A stretch of DNA of 64,000 nucleotides from Linum tenue (taxonomy: Eukaryota; Streptophyta; Magnoliopsida; Malpighiales; Linaceae). Where the stretch lies: contig CAMGYJ010000002.1 in assembly GCA_946122785.1 (NCBI GenBank), positions 40,946,495 through 41,010,494 of the forward strand, written 5' to 3'. This document shows positions 1 through 10,094 of the stretch, piece after piece; positions within the stretch are counted from its first letter, which is position 1; each line of letters begins with the position of its first letter. Position numbers and translations under genes: made by a program. The notes below the pieces were generated by a model that saw nothing but the letters and a program-made list of their open reading frames with translations, made no database searches and was not told the origin of the DNA.

Positions 1-59
1 TAAGCTAGACTAGAGCATAGAATAGGAATATAGTCATAGTGGACAATATTTCGCATTAC

Positions 60-1153
60 CTTCCACAATAAGATGACATCTGTTTTGAATACGCTCGAGC
101 TTCTTGCTTGTCTGTAGAAAGAAAATATATATCACACGCCTTAGAGGTGTAGTGAAATTCATAGAATTGCTACAGTCAGTATCAGATTAAGTGATAGAAA
201 GCTGCAATCAACAAGGTCATCTCCAGAATAAAGAACAATCTTCAAGCTTTCCAAGGTCCTATGATAATCTTTATAAAAAGTCACTTACTCGTCGTCAGAG
301 TGTCCCAGTCATTTACTTTGATCCACTCCCGTCTGCTAGAATCTATCTGCAAGACCGAATATTACATTCGAAAAATTTAGTGCACTTGCCACAATCTGAC
401 TAGTGCAGAGTGTCAACAGCTTCCCAAACAGTGGAAGATTAGAAAGACAAACTATCCACTTCCAAATCTCACCTTCTCGAGTGTATAACTCTGCATCTTG
501 TCGCAAAGCCCATCCAAAAGCTCAACAACTCTCAGCTCACTGACTCTGTTGAAACAAAGCCCACAATTCTCAAAAGTCAACCAGTTTGAATCAAGCAGAA
601 GGCACAGATTAACCAAATTGGACCTTCCGTGCCTCTTCTCGTTTGCTTTTTTCTTCAGTGCTACATAGGACAAGATTCTGCATATATATCTGCTAAAACA
701 TAGCAGTTATAGATGCATTGGGGCAATACCTGTAATCAATTACCTTTCCTTCTCTTTGCCCTTTAGAATTCAAACGATTCCTCATGTCTAAATGATTCCT
801 GGGCTTTTCCTACGTGAACAAAATGAAGAACCCAAAAAAGGTTTTATCTCCATAAGCCAAACACATTACTCGCAGACGCACTTGAGCAGAAATCTTACAT
901 TGGACAGCCCAATCTCCAACTCCGCCTGCAAAAAAGAATCCATTTTTCGCCACCGCCGTCATAATTTGACCGTCGCTAATTTGGTTCAGGTGATCGAAGA
1001 TCTAGGACAAGGAACCGAAGAAAGGAAATGAAATGAAAAGGAAAGCAAAATGAAAGATACCGCGACGGCATTGCAAGCGGCGCACTTGTCGTCGACGGCG
1101 GAAGCCGCCGAAAACGTGAGGAGGAGGATGACGGCTGGCAGCAGCGACGCCAT
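60..1153 (-). CDS. Canopy-like (DUF3456, saposin-type) ER protein, 5' six exons; gene runs off the left edge
   Basis: I assembled this gene by hand from splice sites. Exons on the minus strand: 1153-1061, 925-899, 809-730, 545-473, 346-289 and 111-60; all junctions are GT-AG and phases agree. The first exon gives a secretory signal (MASLLPAVILLLTFSAASA) followed by DDKCAACNAVA, the Cys pair that opens the canopy/saposin fold. Exon 2 is only 27 nt. Later exons give EKPRNHLDMRNRLNSKGQRE, VSELRVVELLDGLCDKMQ and KQEARAYSKQMSSYCG, all typical of plant DUF3456 (TLR4-regulator/MSAP) proteins. About 127 residues are visible; the C-terminal half lies beyond position 1. Animal relatives are ER chaperone cofactors; the plant role is largely unknown. 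The reading frame shows no lesion. Confidence 0.9.
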
Positions 1154-4100
1154 TGACTCCGCCGTCCTTGGAATCTTCGATCAGCGATCGTTCGTTCTGA
1201 CCCCGTCTCAGTATGGAGCTAACCACAGTCTCGATTGTCGACAGTCAAAATGTCACGAGTCTGATCCTTAATTTTGCTTTCTAATATGGGCCGACGACTG
1301 CCAAGTCTATAAACGTAAGGGATCCTAGCCCAATGGGCTAATTGAAGGAGCAGCTGTGAAAAGCTGGGCCTTGAGATTTGTAGTCCAATTAGGGAGCCAA
1401 GGAAATAGAGAGGCTATTATAATTTCATAAAATTACGATTTTGTGTAAATGGTCGTTTGGAAAATATGAGTTTAAATTTATATATTGTCAATAATTTAAA
1501 GAGTGTAACTCTTCGAATTGTTGATAATAGGTTTTTAAAATGTTTATTGTTTGGTAACTAGATTGTTAACATTCAACGAAAATAAAAATTTTAATTTTAT
1601 ATTAAATAGCATGTTTATCCCTAATAAATATTAGATTGGTTCGAGAAAATATTAAAAACTTTATTGATAAATATATTTAATATGAAAAATAAATAAAAGA
1701 AAGAGAGATTTGATATCCATAGATTTTAGAGATTTAAAATCTCTAGAGCTAAAATTCATAATACAAAAATAAAATAAAAACATAACTTTTTACAAAATCT
1801 ACGGATTCAATAAATCCATGCCCTAAATCTCGTTCTCCAAACGACCGCCAAATTAGTTTGTCATATGTGATCGGTCACTATATTTAATTCAATTAGTGAC
1901 GATATATGAATTATATTAACATGACCAAGAAGACCCACTCAGAGTCAATTCAATCCATATTCACAGCGTTTTACTTTATACTTTCAAATTTGTCGTGACT
2001 TAATTCCTTATTATTCGAAATCCATTACTTGCTTCTTTGAACTTATACAAACCAGAATGCACATAAGAGATATTGGTCTAGAGCCTTACGGTCTCGAAAA
2101 AATTGAAATCCTCTCATCTCCTTCCGTCGCGAATGCTAATCTTCAAAATAGTCATATCATGAAAGATAATTTATACATCAAATTTGACTTACAAATCGTT
2201 CTATTCATTAGAGACTTTAAAAAGAAATAAAAGAAGATATACAGCCATTAGAGGATGGATGGAGATGCATAGAAATGGAAGAAACAATGGCAAATAGAAA
2301 GAAAGAAAGAAAAAAAAAAGTCATAGACCAATCCTCGTAGCTTTGTTTGGCCATGATTCATGAACTCCCAATTATGCAACTCTCTTAACACCTTCCAATC
2401 CCAAAGCTAACAGACATAGTTCATCAATAATGGACCAAAGTATTAAATTTAAACCCTTTCTTCATACTTTATAGGTACAATTGATTCTCATAATAGTTCC
2501 TTTGTAAGGGGAATTAAATAAATGGGAGGGGAATTAACTATAATAATTTGTAAAATGAGGTTGAAAGAAAGGTGCACATGTTAGTCATAAATGAGACCTT
2601 GTTTGCTGTTGTTGTCATACTCATTACCCCCACAAACCCACCCCCAATTGTCAAAATTGTTTCATTATTATTTTACACAATGATGTATTGTATAAGTATA
2701 ATAACATATATAAGTTAATAATAACCTACCAAAGAAACAAACACACAAAAGGCATCATTTTCATACATTAGGTGGAGACAATGCACTATCAAGAGTGCAT
2801 AAGTAAATAGGTTATTAGGCAAGTAAAGGCGTTCTCTTGGTGTGTGGTCTCTTTTCCCATTTGTATGTTGACTTGTGTGTGAGGGATAACCAATAAGTAG
2901 CCAATTCCAAAGCTCAACAACAATTGATATGATTTGTGGGTCATAATTTTGATAGACTATAGAGTTTGTTGCATAAAATTTTGCTTAATTAATTACGGTT
3001 ATTTGCCTGCTAACCATTGCGCATCAAGTAAATGAGATCGTAAGAAATTTGTTGACTGAATTAGGTAACTTTTCCTGATACGTTCCAACAATACAAAAAT
3101 AAATCGATATCAAGTATCGAAACTCGTGAGTACAATCATACTCGACATCTTGCGTTCTTATTCATTTCGAGCTATTATAGGTGTTTACCTCCTCGCAAAG
3201 AAGGGAACCAAAAAAAAGATCACATGGATAATTAGGTGGTGATGATCGGTGAAGATTGATAATTAGGCATGATGATAAAAGGAGAAATGGAACAAAAGTA
3301 AGAGGATTAGTAATCGTCTCCCATTATTTAAAATGTTGTAATTAAGGTCCCACTTCCACCACCATCTCCCATTCTTCTCAAGTGTATAGTGTCTCGTTAC
3401 CTACTCTCTCGACCACAATAAAATGGCACTCCATTTCCATTCCATGCCACTTGTTCCCCTCTCCCTCAATCATCAAATCCAAAAATTTATAGGTCCAATC
3501 CAACCAACCTAGTCTTCTTCAATTCATTCCTTCTTATGAGGTGGAAGTACATGAAATCAACATCCCACTCCATGGAGATATAAAAGTACAGGAAGCATAC
3601 TGGTCTCCACCACCTCCAGGGTATACATGTGAAGTGTTGTATTGATGGGAGTCTATCATCAAGTTCCCATGTCTTGGTGAATGCATCCGGATCGAGACAG
3701 GTGCTTAGAACGTCGGATTTCTCAATCGTATATCTTTGTGCTAGATCTTAGAGTTATTGGAGATGACATGGGCTTTGGACTACATGAAGATGCGCATCTC
3801 AAAATAAATTCGAATATGACAACTTTTATTGTTCTTTTAGTTCGATCTTACTTTCCACCCTGTTGAAAACCTCATTAATGATTACTTGCAACTCATCACG
3901 AAATCGTAACAAAATGAATTTCTATCTAGTGCAAAACTAATATTGTTGCATTGCATATATGACATCATCGCCGGGGGTGGGGAGTCAGGCGGTGCAACAG
4001 CCTGAATCCACCGCCGTCACCGTCACGCACATTTCTTCAATGTGTACGATCCAGTTCTCTGGAACAGGCTCCTGTATGATTTCATGAAATGCTATTGTTA

Positions 4101-4723
4101 ATACGAACTAATAAGACACTTGGACGTATATCTTTCTAAAACAAAGGAGGAAAGAGCCAAACCAAAAGCAAGACCTTGAAGTTGCTGCAAGCTGATACCT
4201 CTGCAGTAGTCTAGTACTGCACCTAACGAAACAACAAATTTGGACGGCCCTGGGATCCAAAAACCTCGATTTTACGGATTCTTTACTGGTAATTAATTTA
4301 TAAAAATAGAAAGACCGGCCGGTCCACACTCCACAGATTGTAAAGGGTGAACCAGTAGTGTTTTATTTATCGTTGGTGAAAACCGGGAAAGAAAGAGAGA
4401 AAAGAAAAGAAAAGCAGTGGTGGCCACTGGGCAAGTATCAATCAAAGGAAGTAGAAAACAAAAAGGGAAGCCGGAAAAGAGAGAATAAAGGAGAGGTGGT
4501 AACTAATTACTCACTTCTTTCTCCATCATTCTACTGTTTTATTTTTGCTTTCATTTCACCTGGTTTGTTTTTATTTATGTATTTACTTTCACCTGGTTTG
4601 TTGTTAAGTAAGTCGATAGTTAAAGAACTTAAAAATGCAAGCTAAATGATATGAAACCAAATTGCCCACCATTCACGTCACGATTACTTGACAAAGAAGC
4701 TATCAAAGTTGGGAAGAAGAAAG
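1154..4723. other. Gene-poor AT-rich intergenic stretch
   Basis: I see no conserved coding sequence here. The first part probably contains the promoter of the canopy-like gene. Open frames near 3681-3866 and 4108-4645 are short, match no family I recognise and lack splice-supported extensions. The stretch contains a MITE-like inverted repeat (entered separately) and a purine-rich run near 2280-2325. Confidence 0.6.
1451..1846. repeat. MITE-like inverted repeat
   Basis: The sequence begins GGTCGTTTGGAAAA at 1451 and ends with the inverse (TTCTCCAAACGACC) at 1846, giving a terminal inverted repeat of about 14 bp with one mismatch. The interior is AT-rich and non-coding. I could not find a convincing target-site duplication, so the superfamily is undetermined. 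Confidence 0.45.
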
Positions 4724-6460
4724 GCAGAATTTGGCTAAGTCAAAATCCGTGTTCAGGGTACATACTTTGGAGGCATGGTTCTCTCAATTGGCTTGGTGGA
4801 AATTCCAGTTCAATGACTTGTTTTACAGACAAAGTTTCCATGTTTCCAATGGTATGCTTTGTGGATCCAGAAGATGTGATTAAAGTTGTTTTCCAAGGCC
4901 TCAAAGTTGCTACCTCAAAACTGGAAAACTGCCAGAAAATGACTAAGGCAGAAAACTGTTTTGTGAAGCCTAATTTGGAGCTTAATTCGAGGAGTATGGA
5001 TCTGATTCAAGTCCAAAGGATTCCACAACATGAAACTAGGTATGTTTATCTACCAAGAGAAGGAATCGGATGAAGAATTGGAGTTCGGGAAGGCCTCGAA
5101 CGAAGGGAGCGAAGTTAGTACGAAAGCTGCCTTTTGACTGTTTTGCTGGCAGCTTACTTGTGCGCCAAGAAGGGAAGTTTATGGCCGAATTTTGAGTCCT
5201 TTTTAGAGTTTGTTTTTACCTTAATTGTTGCCTAGTTTTATTAGGATTGTATTAGGTTTTATTTTCCTTTAAATACCGCTTTATTTTTGTTGTAAAAATA
5301 GAGACTTTGATTAATCGAAAAACAAACCTTTGGTTTTGTGCAAGTTGCGACTTGTTTGAGTTTGGTGGATTCCAAACTTGTGAGCTTTGTATCGATTGAA
5401 TATCTTCTTCAATCGTGGTCGAGCAGCTACCCTTTTATACCATACGAGCTTTCCCCAGGTGTGGAATTGTCCGTTGGTTCCGTTTTATCCCAAGTTCGTA
5501 TTAAGAGCGCTTCGTTCTTGATTCGAGCTCAATCGATTCTTCGATTGAGTCGTTGCTGCGTTACTTTGATAAAAATACACCCCCTAGGGGCGCAGAATTT
5601 GGCTAAGTCAAAATCCGTGTTCAGGGTACATACTTTGGAGGCATGGTTCTCTCAATTGGCTTGGTGGAAATTCCAGTTCAATGACTTGTTTTACAGACAA
5701 AGTTTCCATGTTTCCAATGGTATGCTTTGTGGATCCAGAAGATGTGATTAAAGTTGTTTTCCAAGGCCTCAAAGTTGCTACCTCAAAACTGGAAAACTGC
5801 CAGAAAATGACTAAGGCAGAAAACTGTTTTGTGAAGCCTAATTTGGAGCTTAATTCGAGGAGTATGGATCTGATTCAAGTCCAAAGGATTCCACAACATG
5901 AAACTAGGTATGTTTATCTACCAAGAGAAGGAATCGGATGAAGAATTGGAGTTCGGGAAGGCCTCGAACAAAGGGAGCGAAGTTAGTACGAAAGCTGCCT
6001 TTTGACTGTTTTGCTGGCAGCTTACTTGTGCGCCAAGAAGGGAAGTTTATGGCCGAATTTTGAGTCCTTTTTAGAGTTTGTTTTTACCTTAATTGTTGCC
6101 TAGTTTTATTAGGATTGTATTAGGTTTTATTTTCCTTTAAATACCGCTTTATTTTTGTTGTAAAAATAGAGACTTTGATTAATCGAAAAACAAACCTTTG
6201 GTTTTGTGCAAGTTGCGACTTGTTTGAGTTTGGTGGATTCCAAGCTTATGAGCTTTGTATCGATTGAATATCCTCTTCAATCGTGGTCGAGCAGCTACCC
6301 TTTTATACCATACGAGCTTTCCCCAGGTGTGGAATTGTCCGTTGGTTCCGTTTTATCCCAAGTTCGTATTAAGAGCGCTTCGTTCTTGATTCGAGCTCAA
6401 TCGATTCTTCGATTGAGTCGTTGCTGCGTTACTTTGATAAAAATACACCCCCCAGGGGCG
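4724..6460 (+). repeat. 868-bp direct tandem duplication, LTR-like unit
   Basis: Two head-to-tail copies, 4724-5591 and 5592-6459/6460, start GCAGAATTTGGC and end CACCCCC-AGGGGCG. I count about five substitutions between them (under 1%), so the duplication is recent. Each copy has the same open stretch (to 5073 and 5941), then a T-rich segment with a TATA-like TTTAAATACC and AATAGAG-type A-rich signals, as in the U3/R part of a plant LTR. A purine tract GGGAAGAAGAAAG lies directly before copy 1. It may be the remains of an LTR retrotransposon reduced to adjacent LTRs, but no primer-binding site or pol motif is present and the encoded peptide matches no domain I know. Confidence 0.7.
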
Positions 6461-7082
6461 TATTACTAAATTTAATGTTACATTGTATCTTATGGGTTCA
6501 TAGTATATAGTTAAAGCATATACAGATCGTCGAACAAATTGGTGTGACTTCATTCGAAATTGTATATGGTTGATGTGTTTCGGAATATCATTTTGATGTA
6601 TTTGAAATGTTTAAAAAAATGCATTTGATTGCTTGGGAATGTGAAACACACCTTGTGCACAAAAATTGTCATACATGCTGGCAATTGCATGTTATTACAA
6701 ATATCACTCTCCTAAATCATGGGCAAAACTAGGATTCTTATGTCGTAGGGGAGGGGGCAAAAACGAAAATTGCACATATTATCATGCTTCAATGGGTAGA
6801 TCAGTAAAATCACATTTAATGTAAATGGTTCAAATATTTCGATTTACTGAACCAAGAATTTACAACACAATTTATAGCTAATTTTTACTATTTTCATAAC
6901 GTAAGATGCGCATTTAAAAATAAACTTAAAACATTGAGTGAATCTAAACAAAATAAAATAGTATCCAATGACACAATTAAAGTTCATAAAGACTGAAGGA
7001 AGTAAATTAAGCTGGCAAAAATATACCCCGAATGGAAAAACAGGAAAATCAACTAAATGATGGTGAAAATGATAAACCATGT
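6461..7082. other. Intergenic, nothing recognised
   Basis: AT-rich sequence between the tandem duplication and the first LINE. No coding, RNA or repeat feature could be supported. Confidence 0.5.
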
Positions 7083-9482
7083 AAACTACTGATTCCTACG
7101 TATCTTTTTAGAATCATGACCAAGCTTGGCTTTGACGCTCGGTTGATTACGCTCTTGAGAAATTGTTTGTCGACGACTTCCATTTCTGACCTTCTGAATG
7201 GTTGCTCATACGGGTATTTCTCTCCGTCACGTGGGTTGCGTCAGGGTGATCCTCTTTCGCCACTTCTATTTGCAATTTGTACCGAGGGCTTCTCTGCTTT
7301 ACTATGTCAGGTCGTGGCGTCTCGTGCTCTCAAGGGGATTACATTTAATCACCATTGTCTAGTGTTGTCACATTTGTTCTTTGCCGACGATGCTTATTTG
7401 TTCATGCGTGTATCCCCTTCTGATTGTCACACTTTGCTGGATCTCCTCCGTCGCTATGAATTCATGAGTGGCCAACGTGTCAACCTTTCTAAATCGGCCG
7501 TGGTTTTCTCGCGGAACACCCTGGCTGTTGAGGCTATGATGTTTGGTCAATTACTTCAGGTGGGCGCTATTGGGTGTGCTGACCGTTATCTGGGTTTACC
7601 TACTTTGATCTCCGGGTCTAAGCGGGAAACGTTCCGGTATATTGACGATGTCTCTCTTTGGCTGGTTTGGAAACTCTCATTAAATCTGTGGTCTCTGCTT
7701 TGCTGGTATATGCAATGTCTTGTTTTCGTTTTCCCCAAGAATTGTGTTGCAATATCAATCGCTTGATTGCTCTTTTTTGGTGGGGCCAACAAGGAAATGA
7801 ACGGCGTTTGCCTTGGGTTTCTTGGCGGGGTTATGTAGGCCCAAATCTGAAGGAGGATTAGGCTTTTGTGATTTTGAGGCCTTCAATCAGGCTTTGTTAG
7901 CGAAACAGTGTTGGCGCATTCTCTCGGAGCCTCATTCCTTGGTTGCGTGTGTACTCAAAGGACGATACTTCTCCAATACATCCTTCCTCTCTGCGTCCAG
8001 GGGTACGAATTCTTCATGGGCTTGGCAATCACTTCTTCATGGTCGATCCTTGCTTGTCCATGGTTTGCGCTGGGAGATTAGTTATGGACAGTTGGTGGAT
8101 GCTTTTAGCGATCCCTGGGTACCGTCTTTGCCAAATTTTCACCCTCAATGCTTACCAACAGCTTCCGCCTCCACTCGCTATGTGTCATTTTTTATCAATT
8201 CCACTACCCGATCCTGGGACATGCCCAAGCTGCGCCTTTATTTTGAGCCCAGCTCGGTGAACGGCATTGCTGCTATCCCTCTCCCCCGGGTTTCTGATCC
8301 GGATCGCTTACTTTGGCACTTTGATTCCCATGGGGTGTTTTCGGTTAAGTCGGCTTATCACTTGACGATTTCTTTGTCTACAAGCCAGCCTAGGGTTGCT
8401 CTTTCAAAGATTACTGCCTCTCCTTTAGATCCAGCTATTTTACCCAAATTATGGAAGTTTCCTATCACTCCTAAGCTGCGATTTTTCATATGGAGGATCG
8501 TACTTCGCATTCTGCCGGTTCGTGAGGATCTCCAACTACGTGGTGTGGATTTGATCAATTTGTGTCCGGTATGTGACTCGGAGGAGGGTGAATCTCTAGA
8601 ACATTTATTTCTCCGTTGTCTGGTGGCGATCTCTCTTCGACAGTCTGTTGGTCTCCAGTTGCCGCTTAATTTCGCGCCTGAATTCCATTTCTCCCTTCTT
8701 TCGCGAACCCTTTTTCGAGACGGTGATGCTGCTCTCATTACGAAATGGATCTTGTTCTGTTGGAGAGTTTGGAAAGGTCATAATAACGTCGTCTTCCTCC
8801 CGCATGCTCAGTATACATTTCCCGTCCTCCATCGCCAGTTTCTTGCTCATCAAGCGGATATCCAGATGGCTTCTTCGGCGGATATCTACCCTCTTCACAA
8901 TGCCCGCCCTGCTCAACTCCCCCTTCCTCGTCAGTGCCCTACTCCTATTCCGGCCCAAGGAGTTCGCTTTGCGGTTGATGGTGCAACCAATTATCCTCAT
9001 GGTGGATCTTTGGGAATCGTTGGCTATTGTGACTCAAGGCCTTGCTTTGCTTTTGGGTGTTATTTGCCAGGGATAGCCGATCCTTTCTTGGTGGAATTAC
9101 TCGCGTTTCGTGAGGCTTTGTATTTACTACACCGTTGGCGATGGTTCTCGATTCCAGTTCTCATCTCTGGTGATTCACAATTAGTTGTGACTCGCTTGAA
9201 TGATCGATGCACTGGCGACGTCACTGGGGGTGCTATTTTGAGGGAGATCTACCACCTTCTCCGCTTTTTCCCTGCTGTTAAATTTATTTTTACGCCTTGA
9301 GAAGCGAATCGGGCAGCCCATTTGGTGGCACATAATGCCTTACGTTATCCTGGACTATCCACTACTTTACATGATTTTTCTTATCTGTTATGTCTTTGAG
9401 TCCTTGTGAGGTGATGCCGTAATTGTTGTGGCCTCCCTCACCTGTTACCTATGTTATCCGCAAGGATTGCTTGACAAAAAAA
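7083..9482 (+). mobile_element. 5'-truncated, decayed LINE (L1-like) with RT, zf-RVT and RNase H remnants
   Basis: The element starts inside the reverse transcriptase: there is no endonuclease and no ORF1. Visible blocks are GLRQGDPLSPLLFAICTEGF, the catalytic FADDAYLF (about 7380), AMSCFRFPQELC, the zinc-binding reverse-transcriptase tail around 8450-8620 (CPVCDSEEGESLEHLFLRC) and an RNase H domain from about 8960 (FAVDGATN, GDSQLV). Frames shift near 7660 and 7855, and a TGA at 9298-9300 interrupts RNase H just before EANRAAHLVAHNALRY. The 3' end is a short A-rich tail near 9474-9482. 5' truncation is usual for target-primed insertion. I found no clean target duplication, so the 5' boundary is approximate. 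Confidence 0.85.
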
Positions 9483-9514
9483 TAAATTTATAAATTGAGG
9501 GAAGGGAAGGAGGA

Positions 9515-9787
9515 TGTAACACCTTAGGCAAATCCCACATCGGCAAAGCACCGGAGAGATCCATGGTTCATATGTAAGAAACCGACCTTAACTGACAAGA
9601 CGCGTTTTGGGGTGTAATGGAGGAGTTTTTGTGAGAACTCCGAAGTTAAACGTGCTCAGTGTGGAGTACAACAAGGATGGGTGATCTTATGGGAAGTCAC
9701 CTTGAATTGCACCTCAAGTAAAAAACCGTGAGGGTCGAGGCCCAAAGCGGACAATATCTTCGTTGGGAAAAGGTTCGGGATGTTACA
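9515..9787 (+). mobile_element. Cassandra-type solo LTR (TRIM) with 5-bp target duplication
   Basis: The LTR runs TGTAACACC to GGATGTTACA (273 bp) and is flanked by the exact 5-bp direct repeat GAGGA at 9510-9514 and 9788-9792. It contains a 5S rRNA-like segment in plus orientation, the diagnostic feature of Cassandra terminal-repeat retrotransposons in miniature. There is no primer-binding site, internal region or second LTR, so this is a solo LTR left by recombination between the two LTRs. It encodes no protein. Confidence is high because ends, duplication and 5S homology all agree. Confidence 0.93.
9634..9714 (+). promoter_or_regulatory. 5S rRNA-derived internal Pol III promoter inside the Cassandra LTR
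   Basis: AGAACTCCGAAGTTAAACGT followed by GGATGGGTGA and GGGAAGTCACC-TTGAATTGCACC matches plant 5S rRNA, including the box A region, the intermediate element (GATGGGTGA) and the box C region. Several positions differ from the usual 5S gene (AAACGTGCTCAG for AAGCGTGCTTGG, and ATCTTAT for CCTCCT), so promoter activity is doubtful. It is not a functional 5S gene: the 5' third is missing and it sits within an LTR. Confidence 0.85.
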
Positions 9788-10044
9788 GAGGAGATGACCC
9801 AGATTTTTTTTTAATAGCTCACTTGTATTATCAAGAAATTAAACATAAAAAATCTACATTACCGTTATCGTTCAAGAGTGAATATATAAGTTTATCTAGA
9901 CAAACGACTTGTTAAAAAAAATTAATTGATAGATCTTTCACATACAGGATTTATACCACCTTTAAAAAAAGGATTTATATCACGTTTAGGATTATATTTC
10001 TACGATTAAACTGAGGGGTAATAACGATTCAAACTATAATAGTT
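9788..10044. other. Short spacer between Cassandra LTR and LINE
   Basis: AT-rich sequence with a T9 run near 9805-9813. It includes the left copy of the 13-bp LINE target duplication (10032-10044). No gene is seen. Confidence 0.5.
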
Positions 10045-10094
10045 TTTATTGCATTAATGGAGGCAAAGCCAAGAAAGGGAGAGGAAACAAGGGG

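Noticed and set aside
610..660. Open stretch ALKKKANEKRHGR with acceptor-like border, taken at first as an exon of the canopy gene
   Set aside because: Joining exon 3 (KVIDY-AG) directly to exon 4 (A-GTC) gives Arg in phase and matches the family; the stretch would add foreign residues and its donor (GTCC) is poor. It is intronic.
1050..1271. Plus-strand 73-codon frame over the canopy first exon
   Set aside because: It is the antisense of the signal-peptide exon; no family match and no splice support.
4108..5073. Frames of 73-140 codons before and within the first 868-bp unit
   Set aside because: The part after 4724 is repeated in copy 2 and belongs to the repeat; the remainder has no recognisable similarity.
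8358..9076. Overlapping frames on both strands over the first LINE
   Set aside because: They are shadows of the LINE coding strand; only the frame with zf-RVT and RNase H motifs is meaningful.
9634..9714. A 5S rRNA gene
   Set aside because: The 5' third is absent, several box positions differ, and the sequence is enclosed by LTR ends with a target duplication.
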